Below are positions 35,464 through 47,924 of a stretch of 64,000 nucleotides of DNA, piece after piece. Made by a program: the position numbers and the translations under genes. Within the stretch, counting starts at the first letter, position 1, and each line of letters opens with the position of its first letter. The DNA is taken from NCBI GenBank assembly GCA_029531795.1, contig JAPEIS010000006.1:992001-1056000 (forward strand). The letters are read 5' to 3'. Under the pieces are notes generated by a model that was not told where the DNA came from, made no database searches, and saw nothing but the letters and a program-made list of their open reading frames with translations. Source of the stretch: Sclerotinia nivalis. Its lineage: Eukaryota; Ascomycota; Leotiomycetes; Helotiales; Sclerotiniaceae.

Positions 35464-36440
35464 GGTGTGTGAATGGCAATAGGACAATCAGAGCTTAGGC
35501 GCCAACGTGAAGATAGTCAAGAGGATTATCGTGTTGGCATGCGTTAGTATTTATAGCACCTCAAGATGCCTTAAACAAGACATTTCGAGCTTGCTGGAAA
35601 GTTCCTCAAACCTTCGTGATCATACTACTCATTATCCGGAGGTTCGAGAAGGAATTTGAAACACCTAACCACGAACAGGACCAGGATTAAACATGCCTTC
35701 AGCCCAACTCCGGGACCTTGTCACTATTGAAGAATGTTGAAGGTCTGGACATAAGGGTTTTGATACTGATTGGTTTATCAAACTACCAAAAGCTGTAGAA
35801 GGTTTACGTACTGCGATGTAATGTGATGGAATGAGATAGATGCGCGACTAGTGAATTAGAGGGAGCTCAATAGAACACCCAGAACCATCTTCACAATAAT
35901 CTGTAACTTCATTACTCTAGCACAGGAACCTTAACCGTCTTCTAGTAAGGTAGTAAAGTATGTAAAGATTCATCGATGACGTGCAATATTTCGAGAAACT
36001 TGAAGGCACTCTTGCGAAACATCTAGACCGGTACACCGTGTTCAGCGTCTGAGCCTCAACTTGAGCTCTAATCATGATTCGGATTACAATACCCAAAGGG
36101 CTTGTATAAAATGTAGAATATGTATAGTAAATCCACGTAGAGAAATAATATTGTATCGTCTAGAATTTGATATACACACAATACGGCAACATGGTCCGAG
36201 CTCAACTTCAGCCACAATATTACACTAAACTTTCAAGGTACAGCCACATTGTCGCGAAATACTTGGTCGCATTTACATTTCAACGCGTTCCTGGCTCCAA
36301 GGGAATTTCCATCAAACAACCTCAACTTCAATTACGACTTCGACCTCGACATTTATCAACTCAATCAATCTACAGTTTCGTCATTGTAATTCTGATCACT
36401 TCATCAATTCTCAGACACACACCACGACAGCACAGCCAAC
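35464..36440. other. Divergent spacer, phosphatase relic / Tho1
   Basis: No gene seen; a 101-codon frame at 36167-36472 overlaps the start of the Tho1 gene and is probably 5' UTR. CT- and AC-rich stretches just before 36441 are typical of fungal promoters and leaders. Confidence 0.45.
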
Positions 36441-37296
36441 ATGACGGACTACTCACAACTCAAGGTTCCTGAACTCAAGAAGCTTCTTCAGGAGAAGTCC
36501 TTACCAATCTCCGGCAACAAAGCAGACCTTATTGCGAGATTACAAGAATCCGAAAAGAAGCCAGCTACTGAAGCTACAGGTATGTTCAATTAACAAATAC
36601 GACCCAGAGACTCAAAGCTGAGAATTATTAGCAACCACCGGAGAAGACGAAATCGACTGGGACGAAGACGATGAGAAGAAAGACGAAAAGAAGGCTACAA
36701 CTAATGCCGTGCTGGTAGCTGCTGGAGCCAAAGAAGATATCCCAAACCCTACGAAAGTTCCTAATCAAGAACCTGCGATCGATCCTGCCAAAGCAACAGA
36801 TTTGAAAGTTACCGGAGGTGAAGGTGTTCCAACAGCTGAAGATGGTGCGGTCGCAGCGTCAGGTCCTACAAAGACCGAAGTCGCAGCTGTACCGGAAGCA
36901 CCGAAACAGGACTTCAGCGCCGGGATTGAAAAGTCCGATGCACAGAAGGAGGCCGAGAAACGTGCAGCAAGGGCCAAAAGGTTCAATATTCCGGAGAGCG
37001 AGGAGGCCGCAAAGTTGGTAGAACGTGCAAAGAAGTTTGGAGTGGATAACAGCAAGATTGTTGAGGGATTGGATAGCGCGCTACCGGAGAGGAGACCAAA
37101 GAGAGCTCGGGAAGAGAGTAAACAAGGAGGAAGAAACGCAAAAAGACAAACACCAGACTCCAGCAGATCACAACCTGGCCCAAAGCATACGCAGAAGTCT
37201 GGTCCTAAACAGTCTGCAGGAGGCCGTGTCACCGATAATCCGGCAGAGAAGGCAAAGGCGGAAGCAAGAGCAAAGAGATTTGCGACTGCTGAATAA
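36441..37296 (+). CDS. tho1: SAP-domain nuclear protein Tho1 / SARNP-like
   Basis: Couples transcription to mRNP formation and export; works with the THO/TREX complex in the nucleus. Two exons: 36441-36579 and 36632-37296; 52-nt intron; 267 residues. Residues 4-38 form a SAP DNA/RNA-binding helix pair (YSQLKVPELKKLLQEKSLP then GNKADLIARLQ). An acidic stretch (EDEIDWDEDDEKKDEKK) and an alanine/proline-rich linker follow. Near residues 165-200 lies the Tho1 C-terminal RNA-binding repeat (EKRAARAKRFNIPESEEAAK, KLVERAKKFGVD), and a second basic RAKRF element closes the protein. The pair of RAKRF/RAKKFG modules is the best hallmark of the Tho1/SARNP family. Start and splicing are unambiguous. Confidence 0.92.
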
Positions 37297-40200
37297 GGAG
37301 ATACATACCAAGGTGTCATACAGCTATCTATCGCAACACGATTAGCTAGCGTTACTGTATACTAGTGATAATTTACTTTCCACGGAAGTCAGCGGCCTTG
37401 AGCATTTTCGGAATACCATTGATACCAATTATTCTTCTCCCTTGTTCTGGATCCTGTGAACGCTCCTGTATACGTCAAAACAAGCTCTGTCCATGCATAA
37501 TAATCAACTGCCAGCTCTACGAGGACTTTGCAGTCGTGTCTTTTCTATTCAATGGTTGTCAACATTTACGTGCATGGCCCAGGTATCGGACAAATTTCAT
37601 TTTGAGAAAGCAATAGCTCAACTCGTCAGTTGTTAGAGCACTGGAAGGAGCCAATAACCACTTCTACTATAAGTAAACGATGCAATAAGGTTTTGATAGT
37701 GCCAGGGGAAGCGCAACTCAATTCTTCACGTCCAACGATTATCCTTCGAGCTTCCCGAAGGATCGGCGACATTCTTCTGATGAAACCAAAGTACCGCGAA
37801 TGGGGTTTACTGAGTGACTTTTGCAGGTGTGATAGGTCTACCAGATGAAATGTTTATGGAACATAAAAACACAAAAAGAAACACACTCCGGCGCCAGTAA
37901 GGGCTATCTTGGATCAACATTCACCAATAACCTCACAGACGTGCAGTTTCCCCGTTTCTGTACGACATTGTTCCCAGAAAATAGAAAAAGATGGAGGAGA
38001 CCAGGTTTACAAGCACACACATCACCGTCACGTTACTGATTTGGACCCGAAGTTAGGAAACCAGACCACCATCAGCTATCCAATTAGAGGCCATAGAACC
38101 CTGCCCAATTGAATTCCATCTTTCGTGGCTTGGAAAGAATCGGTCACATTTCCAGAAACGGTTCTCTTCGGGTTATCTCTGAGCGTCTCATGGATTTATC
38201 ACAAATTGTTGATTTTAAAAAAAGATTTTGCCTGCCAACGCATAGAATATTCCAACAATTTGTTCAAACAAACTTGTAGAGATGCTATTATTCCCACTTG
38301 TGGCGTTCTCCATCGTCGTATGTCATGTACTTCGCCACAAGTCTCCAGTAATTTACGCCGCCAACGCACAGTCGCCTCCATTGCTGGCAAAACTCAGCTT
38401 GTTCAGGAACGGAGATCGTGAATACCTTCAGGGCGTTCTCAGGCCACCAAACGGAACGTGAGAGATACTACACGATATCTCTCAGCCTCAACTGCCAACT
38501 TGCGAATGTCGGGGTCATCGCAAGTTCCAGACCAGAACTTGTTGACCCAAAATTATAGCTTCGTATATTTGTTCCTCGTAGGTAGGCTCGCAACATCAAC
38601 CAACTAATTATGTTTACAGAACAACAATATCCATCCCAAGGGCAGGATTTGCCGCAATTTTTATCCCTGTATCTATCGTGCCAATCATAATGACATTCCC
38701 GTCTAGGCTTTTCCCACGTTTGCCAAAATTACTAAGATTCCTGGTTGGTGGTAGGCACATTTAATCCATTAGAGAAATTCCTCATTCTCCTCTTTAGGCA
38801 ATTTCCGTGGGCGGCTTACTCAGGGGAATTTTTTTCACCCGTCCAGTTATACAAAACTTTTCACGAACAATTGGATAGTAACGATTTACCTGAGGCCAAT
38901 TAGGAGCTTGAGATGTCTAGAGCCATTCAAAATACCAGGGGGGATGCCGAGCTATGTCATCTAACAATCAAATCGCATTTACGAATGTTTACATCTAGAT
39001 CCTTCAGGATCATCACGATGGTGAGAACTTTGTATGGTTGAAGATACCCCGAGAGCGGATTGAAGGATAAAGGTTAATTCGACCCGGTCCGTGTGCGGTA
39101 CAAGGTTCAGGTACTCATGTTAGGTCTTATAGGCTTTAGATATCGTGTCATTCATCTAAACCCCGGATTGTTAGGGTTAAGCCGGTCACAATGTGAGGCC
39201 AATTTATGGGATTGTCGCTGAAAGCTGATGTCGTCTAATTACCTAGGTAAGGCGCTTCACAACGCCCATTATAACACAAAAGATGTTCAATGACAACGGC
39301 GAGGAAGTAACCAAGTACAGCATTACCAACTTATCAAGTACCAACATATGATTGCAGAAGCGCAAGACCCGCAGCACACGGCGAAGAAAACCAATCTGTG
39401 CAACAAGCGCGCCTTGAACTACGAAATATTCGATAATCATGAACCAATTGAAGTTCTCGAATCATATATTCCAGTGATTCTTTCTCGATCTATCACTTTG
39501 GGGTTTTAACCGATGTGACCTTGTTACACCCGACGAATGATGATTTGGCGTTTAACAAGGAACCCCTCAATCGGATCTTAACCAAAAATTGACTCGTTCA
39601 TAGCAATGACAGAAAAATACCTACTAGGTAGGTGTATTATGCCTCACCAAGCTTTACCGTTTACCAATGGATTTGTTATGAGGCCCAAGAAGAATATCAT
39701 AGACATACTGTACATGACCGTTGGCGCAGCATAACATCAATTAATGAATTTTACAGGGCTCTGCAGCTCCACATGCATATTTTATGGGCTTGAGGTTTTT
39801 ACTTTTTGCCCTGCTTTTCATGATGCAGGTAATCTTACAGGACCCGAAGATTCTTCTTATCCACGACGCAATCGGAAAATGACGAAGCTTAATGGTTTTA
39901 TATCTTGGGCCTCAGTCGAAGGTCACTAAGCTTTTTTCATATCAAGATCTTCGTCTCATCGGCTACTCCAGAGGCACAGTCACATGCCTATTTTATGACC
40001 GACAAAAAGGCCCAGTTCTTTATACAATCGTCGGCCATATGGGGCTTCAGTAATGATAGCGCCACGAAGCAAGTACCGGACATGACCGCAACAGCCTATT
40101 ATACAGCCTACAATCTCTGGGATACCAAGAAGTCATGATTACTCTCATGTATCTCTCCACCGCATACCCGGAATTCTTGGATTTTAATCTATGCTGCTTT

Positions 40201-41009
40201 CTCCATACATATACTTTGCATATATCCAAATCGACTCGCAGACCTCCATTACGTCCCGCATTTTTAGTACGACCAAAAATAAATGAATATCACCTTCGTT
40301 AAGCTGCAGGCACAAAACTTCAATCATCAGTGGCTCATCATTTTCGACTAAAGTATCGTCTCCATTATTTAACGGAAGCTATAGGGTGACAGTCCCCACA
40401 CTCTAGGCCCTATCCTTTCCTGCTAGGTGCGACCCTTATTATCAACCACAACTAATCCTCGAAGATTCTTAAGAAAATCACTGGCAATTTTTCTTTGCCT
40501 TTTCTCTTTTTTTTGGCTTCCGAATTTCATTATACATACCCGTCAGGTTAATTTTTGTTGCATTTCCTACAACTTTTTGTCTTTCGATATTCCCTGAGAT
40601 ACCCTACCCTGGCGGTGATCATAGACGTTTTTCATTATCAATTTCTTGCCTTCACGTGCTTGAATGCAAGTATATTGGCCACCACTTAATTTCGTGCCAT
40701 TACCACCACACCATCTCGGGATTTCAATATTCTTATGCATTAAACACTTCAATTAGACGAAGACCCCTACGGATGATTAACCTAAAAAAGTTGTAAGAAG
40801 GTATGATGATACTTTGCAACTTCTCTCATCCTCTATCAAATTGCTCACTGGTTCTAGTTTCGAGATATATTCTACTTCTCTGATAAGAACAAGCTTGATT
40901 ATCACATAATATGAATCGAATGTCAAGCATGTACCCTTGCTACTGTTTATAACCGCAGGTGGATCCTAGTACACCTTTTCTTGAAGAATGTTACCTGAAA
41001 CAAAACGTC
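37297..41009. other. 3.7 kb spacer before the 1551-residue protein
   Basis: No gene supported. Many short open frames (for example 37845-38039, 38125-38421, 39744-40138) lack domains. A likely splice acceptor (AACCGCAG at 40951-40958) just before the large open frame suggests a 5' UTR intron or a missed first exon of the next gene. Confidence 0.45.
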
Positions 41010-44000
41010 ATGGCATCCAACAATCTGCAGTTTGGTCTACCATCGAGACCAAATGTTACCGTGTCGCAGAGAAGAGTTCCACGCCATACTCAGTCACAGG
41101 AGGCCAGTAATCCAAGTCAAATGAGAGAGGATAATGCGTTTATTCAATCGAGAAAAGAGCAAAGAAGGGCGAATGCGGAGATTAATCAGCAGACGAATCT
41201 GCCTCGACCGAGCATACGACAACCTTCTCCAGTACCAAGAACAAAGTCCGAGACCGGGTCTAGGCCGACAATGACCTCCCGCTTAGGATCCGAAAGCCGT
41301 TTTGATAGAGGCGTTTCTAGCCCCCTTCCCGTTCTAGCCGTCAAAGGAAAGGTATCTCGAAACGTTTTGAGAAGAAAGCCTTCATCGATAGCTCAACATG
41401 CTGAGCTTAGTCGACCTACAACAGCTAGGACAGCGACTAGCTCCCCTGCTAGCTGGGGGAATATACCGGGAGTTAAAACTGCTACTCAAAGTTCAATTAA
41501 ACCACTGCATCCGCGTATTGAAACCTCACAGCAAGTTCGAAAGGATTCGTCTTCTTCTATAAAGGAAGTTCCACCACGGATCATACCAGAGCTGGATAGA
41601 TATCGAACAAAACCAGAACAAAATCGCGAGGACTTGAATGCTAAATTCCTTTCCAATATTCCTTACAAATTAACAACTCCCGATATATCCCCTCCTACTC
41701 CTTCGATGTCTGCAGGTTTTCTAAGTTCAGGATCCAGTCACAAAAGGTGTAGCGGATATAGTGGCAGTGTATACAGTGCAAGCCCTTCTACCCGGTTTTC
41801 TGGATCCCCAGGTCCAAGCGCTTACAGCAGAGATACGACTCCTACTTCTATGTCATCCGTATCGCCTAGCATCTTTGTGCCATTTAAATCTAACATTCCG
41901 AACCGCAGAGGCAGTAGTCCCACCAGGAACCAGCCACCTCTTACCAGGAGACGCGAGAGTGACGCATCAAATGAGCTTAACAATGCAGTTGCTGATTCAC
42001 GTAAACTTCCCTCGTTGCGGGAGTCTGTTAATTCCTCATCATCTAATTCAACAGTCAAGGCCGACGGAAAGACTCGGGATAAGGTACATAAAAAGAAAAA
42101 GTCCTTGTCTCCTCTTCCACCTAGCCCACCACCTCGTAAGTCTTCTCATCAGTTTAAGAAGTCGGCTCAAGGAAAAATATCACCTGCTGGGGCAAGCCCA
42201 AACCCACTACACACGGGATCTACTCTTCCTCCAGAAGCATCCCCTCAAAGGTCACAAGCTCCGTTGCTGGAGGCAAACGATAAACCCTCTCCCCCAAGAA
42301 GGCCTAGTAGAGATGGTGCTCCGGATCTGAGATCACAAATTGGAGATTTTGCAGTACTTCAAAGCAACTTTACCGGCATGAAATATACGCATAACAAAAG
42401 TAACAGTATTTCTTCTCAGAGAGCAGCTTCATCTCCTCTTCAAACTTCAATGACGCCGGCATCGCGAGAGACTTCACGGAATCCATCCCCAACTCCACTC
42501 CAGCCACTCCAACGGGATCCTACTCCAGCACCAACTGGCCTTGGACTAGTCCCGCATCTCAGGCCGCCTTCTCGAGGTCATATAACTCGTACTCCAAGTC
42601 CAAGTGTCGACAGCGGAAGGCACCGTTTTGGACTTTTCGGTCGAAGGACAAAGACGGCCCCTGAAATCACGACTATTCCCGTAGAAAAATCTCAAAAGAA
42701 GGGACCAGCTGCAGGTACCGGCCATGAAGGTTATACAAGATATGCCCTGCGTGGCCGTAGCACTAGTAGAGTGGCTACAGGAAAGCCTCGAGAAAGAAGC
42801 TTAAGTGGAGCTCCAGTTTCGAGAAACCAGCCCGATACCACGGATCCATTTTTCAGAGATCGAATGAGCCCTGTCATCATAGCTGGTGGCGGTGCAATAA
42901 AGGAGAATCGGAATTCTGTCTCTGAAGTCAGTCGTACAGATAGTAACACTAGTCTTCCTCCACTAGCTAAGAATATTTCTCAGACTAGTTTGAGTCAAAA
43001 GAGAGCGAAAGCTGTTTTGCAACCGTCAGCTATTCCAAAAGAAAGCAATGAGCCGACTTCCGCTACAGGCGTCTCAAAATCTAGAAGACCTTCCGACAGT
43101 CAGGATGAAGACCGTTCAAAGACACCGTCCCTTGCATTCCGAAGGTCAACCCAGCGTCTTAATAATTCGACTAGTGCCATAAATATCCCAAAATCACTTA
43201 ATATCACAACAAAGGGACCTTCATCCTCGATTAGCAGTTTAGACCCTAGTTTAATGTCTGGAGAATCACAATTAGAGTTAAAGAATGAGGCCGAGCGCGG
43301 AAGACAAGCTCAACCAGTTAAGCCGAAGAAACCGGAGAAGCGTGCAAGGTCACCTAGGAAGTGGAATTTCTTTCATCGACAAGCACCAAGGGTAGAGACC
43401 GAAATTAAACCCGATGCAGTGCCCGTTGCCATTGGCAGACAGCCTGTCAAACCGATACCCCACTACGCTATGTTTGAATTCTCCGATGAGCCAGAAGATA
43501 CCGACAGTGTGGACTTAGCGGAAATTCTCAGAGATTCAGATGTCGTAGAACTGACCGATGAGCAATTGAATGAACTTAAGTTTAGCAATTATAAGGAAAA
43601 CATCCGACGTATCGAAGAACTTCAGACAGCCATGGCACCTTCGCTTCCCGAGATGATACCAGCAACTGTTGCTTTCTCACCACTTGAAATAATGATGCCC
43701 TCACCACCTGAAGCCCCTCAGACTCAAACAGAACCCCATGTTCAAATAAAAGTGCCTATTCGGCCAAGTCGTCTTCAACAAGTTGGCCGAATCCCGAAAG
43801 TCGTGTCTGCAAGACCTGAAGCTACATCTCCGATATCTTTCTCGAGACCATTTGCACGGTTAAGCACGATACAACCTACAATGGATTTACCTTCATTCGA
43901 CATCAACTCGGTTGCTTCAGGAGCAAGTCCACCAAAGTTTTCTAGCCCTGAAAGTTATCCAGCACTGTTTAATAGCCCATCATCCTACCAAGGAGAATTC

Positions 44001-45709
44001 CTCGCCTTTTCGCCAAGAAGCTCTCCTAGGAATAACTCCACAACTACGACGAGTAGTTCCGGCACAATCAACTGTGCTGAGATTACGGCGATTATTCCCG
44101 AGCCTGACGCAGAGTTAGCAGAAGATGAAGTTTGGGATGAATACGATGACTTAATCGAAATAGACGACAATACAAAACAGCCACGCGTCGTTTCTACAAC
44201 ATCATCTCATGGTGTTCCATTTCAATATGAAACATATCAGAGCCCTTCTACCCGCTATCTCAACCCAAGTCTTCAAGCTTCTTCTTTTTCAAATCGCAAA
44301 TTGCCCGAAATTCCACGTCGAAGATCAGCTATTACATCTATCTCGTCAAGTTGCTGTAGCGTCGACATTGATACCACTATCAAAGTTGAAGAAAAAGATA
44401 CATTAAATGCTTTCACATCACCCACCACTCAAGTATCCTTCTCTGATTTCCTTAACGACTACGGTGGACTTAACGATTCCATCCATTCCACCAAATCTCA
44501 ACGACTCTCGACAGCCGAATCACGAAAATCCGGTTCCTCCAGCAATACATCTCGGATTTCAGGAGCTAGTCTCTTGAGAATCGAATCTGAAGAAAGTAAT
44601 TCCCCAATTTCGCAGGTGAATTTGAGGGTGGGGAGTATGAGTGTTAGTAAATGGCTTACATTTGGGAATGTGTTGTTCAGTCCGGCTAGAGATGAGGTAG
44701 GCAATTTGATGGATGGACCTACGACAAAATGCCACTCCATTTTGGTAATTGATGGTCTTGGCAATGGTATGTTCAATCCGACAACTTCTTGTGTCATGGA
44801 GCTAACACAGATCTAGACGACTGGTCTTTCTACGCTGCCGAAACCTACCCAACCTGTACATTTTATAACCTATCCCCCTCCTCTCCTCCTCCGGCCAACA
44901 CCCAAAATCCTGCCTACCTCCTTCCACCCCCTAACCACCGTCAAATCCCATTTTCCCCCTTCACCGCCACCTCAAAATTCCCCTTTCCTTCATCTACCTT
45001 CAGCACCGTCATTTTCCGCTTCCCATCCTCCCTCACAACCGATACCTACAATCATATCCTGTCGGAATCGAGACGAGTACTCAAACCCGGCGGCTATATT
45101 GAAATCACACTGCTCGATTTAGACATGTTAAATATGGGACCGCGGACTCGCCGTGCAGTGCGTGGTTTGAAAACGAGATTGAAGTGTCGGGATGAGGGAG
45201 TCGTGTTGGGGAGTTTAGGTGATGTTGTTCTTAGAGGACTGGGTGCAAGAGGGTTTGGGGATGTGAAGAGTTGTCGAGTAGGAATTCCAGTTGCGGGAGT
45301 ATTGGAAAGGGTTAAGAGTGCTGATGAAAAAGGTAAAGGAAAAGAAAGAGAAGGAGGGAAAAAGCAGTCTGAAAAAAGACAAAAAGACACTCGCAGTCTC
45401 GCCGAAATGATGAAAGATGAATCCGAATCCGCCGATGAAAGTATCACGCGCATGGTTGCCAAAGTGGGAAGGTGGTGGTATATGAGATGTTATGAATTTT
45501 CTTTAATTTCATCCGCATCGGCATCAGCATCTAAAAAAGAGTCCAACAAAACAGGAAAAGAAAGAAAAGAAAAAGGAAAAGAAGCAAGAAGTATCTTTGC
45601 TGATATAAAAATCATAGACGAATGCGAGAAGTGGAATACCAGTTTTAAATTGGTGGTTATTCATGCGCAAAAACCGGTGGTGGTTAGGAGGAGGACTAAT
45701 AGTGTTTGA
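41010..45709 (+). CDS. Large disordered protein with C-terminal methyltransferase-like domain
   Basis: Two exons: 41010-44766 and 44811-45709 (44-nt intron), 1551 residues. The frame is open from 40959, but the first ATG is at 41010 (MASNNLQFGLPSRPN). About 1230 residues are rich in Ser, Pro, Arg and Lys with many SP and RxxS sites, so probably a phosphorylated disordered scaffold; the motif RKWNFFHRQAP is notable. Then SMSVSKWLTFGNVLFSPA leads into HSILVIDGLGNDLDDWSFYA (motif I region with GLGN) and RVLKPGGYIEITLLDLDML, a class I methyltransferase core. The end is Lys/Glu-rich low complexity. Enzyme activity is possible since the glycine loop is partly kept, but the substrate is unknown. It shares its overall architecture with the gene at 15074-17117. 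No lesion over 1551 codons, which argues that the sequence is accurate. Confidence 0.85.
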
Positions 45710-47924
45710 GTGTGCTTGTTGTCAGTGTTGGTGCTTACTTCTTACCCCAAGGAGAATAGGGGAAGAAGGAAAGATGAGGTTGCATGGTCTAGGTATAATG
45801 AACGGAAAAAGATATATCCATGGGTGCGAACCCAATTTTGTACAGAAATCTCAAAGTTTCTATTCTTAAATGTCACGGGTTGGCTATTTGCGATGCGGAT
45901 CTGGGATTTGCTGGTTCGGGTTTGTTTTTTTGGGAAAGTGAGAGAGGTTGGGTTTATGGATTTACGAATTATGATGAGCTTATGAATTGAATTTGGCTTT
46001 ATGGATGATGTTTGGGTTGGTGGTTTAATTCTAATAGGCGGGAAAGGAAAAGAGGGGCGATGGGAGAAGAAGTAGGTACAAGGAGGATGGCAGATAGGCA
46101 GAAGGGGAGGAGAGGAGCGGAGAAGAGAAAAGAATAGGGGATGGGTGATCCTGTGGAGGGGGCGAAAAGAATGCGAAGTGTATCAAGATACCCATTACCT
46201 AGTTAACAGACAATTGAAGATGCATAGAAACAACAAAAACGAGTCTCTCCAGGCACATAGCATTGTGAACCCAAAGTTGCAATTCTGAAAGACGGTGAGT
46301 GGGAGATCTGCATTACTTTCTCTTTCCATTAACTCGCGATCTTTAGATAAGTTCCTTCCCAGGTTTACCTTAATAATTTAGCCGAAAGCTTCTTTAGTCA
46401 ATAATCTACCTACCTAATATAACTTTCCGATCTGTCGGGTCTAAGAGAATTCCCAGGGTTTATATACGTGATCTATTAATTATCAAAGTATGAAAAATCC
46501 CAAAGTACCTAGAAACGCGGATGCATGCAGCACACCAGATATTTCAGCACACCATGTATGTCAACTCCTAAATACCGAAATCCATCTAAAAAAATTCACT
46601 TAATAATAGTAACAAACCAATATGCAAGTGCACGATTCATTGTCAATCCATCTATTACGAATTCATACAATAGACTTTTTCGAGAGGAAAGGTTCAATAT
46701 AGATATAGGGGGTTCCGTTACGATCTATCCTATCTATCCTGTGGTGTGCTAGCGCTGATCTCTTGCTTTTCAGTTCGAACTTGCACTGTGAAAAGCGGAG
46801 ATGAAGATAGGGATAGATATGAAAATAAAGATAAAGATAAAATCAGCCATCTTGTGGTGAAGTATATATACTATACTTCCCATGCCTCCCTTTCACCAAA
46901 AGTGCAATGTGCAAAAAAGAAAGTCTTACAAAGTACAGAAGTCAAAATCAAAATCGCAATCTAAAGTCATCGCCATCGCCATCCCCATCCGCACAAACAA
47001 ACAAAACAGCTTCTCCAAAATCCAATCCACGTCATCTTAACCCAGCTTATAAAAATAAGCAAAACATAAATCATAAACTCCATCAACTCTCAAAAATGAG
47101 GTTTTTCAGTTGAAGTCCCCTCAGGCACCACCCTCTTAACAAGTAAAGATCTTACTCCCCAACGTCATCTTCTCGGTTCTCAATTCAGAATTCTTGGTTT
47201 CGTGTGCTTGTGTGGCTGTACCAGTGAGTTCAAATATTTGCGGGTGGATACCTGTTGGTTTGGAAATGAGTATTATCAGGTGTAGTAGTGTGAAAGAGGT
47301 AGGTCGAGATATATGTGTCCCGATTATATATTGCAAGGGGGGATAGGGATAAGAATTGATTAGTTAGATTATATTGTAAAAGTTTTAAATAATATAATTA
47401 ATAGAATTAACAATAGATTTAAATTATATATAATGAATATACCAAAAAATTAATAAAAAACGATTGGTTATTTAAAAAGAGAAAAGCAAAGTCCTCTTTA
47501 TATTTAATTATAAAGGATTATATAGTCTATTAATTATAAACTAGTTATGTATTTGGCTTTAATAACCCAACTTTCTTATAGTAGCTGTATTGTTGGTTTG
47601 GTATAATCACTTGTGTATTCTTTGTTCCTTTACCGGTGGATTTGACATTACCACTCTCATAGGAATTAATTGGTTGAATATAGCTGTTTGAGATAGCTTG
47701 CACTAAGTTTTATTTGTAATGTATAGCTATAACACGACGGTGCATACAAAAAGTTCACAACACATCGAAACACTAGACATTTAGCCAAGTTTTTAGCACA
47801 TAATCAACCATATGTTCTCAACTTCCACAAGCCACATCTTTGGTAGCTTTAGAATCAACGTGCTAAGCAGAATCCCTTACACAAATAAATTCCATCTCTG
47901 AAATAGAAGAAAACCAAAGCTCCT
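45710..47924. other. 2.2 kb spacer with an AT-rich patch
   Basis: No gene supported. Positions 47340-47560 are extremely AT-rich, like an eroded repeat. A promoter-like stretch (TTATAAAAATA near 47048) followed by ATG at 47096 opens only five codons (MRFFS) before TGA; I could not extend it by splicing. Confidence 0.4.

Noticed and set aside
36765..37319. 184-codon antisense frame
   Set aside because: Lies opposite the Tho1 exon, whose SAP and RAKRF motifs fix the coding strand.
45094..45462. 122-codon antisense frame
   Set aside because: Opposite the methyltransferase-like domain; shadow only.
47096..47113. Promoter-like TATA and ATG with five codons
   Set aside because: Stops at once and I could find no splice that opens it.
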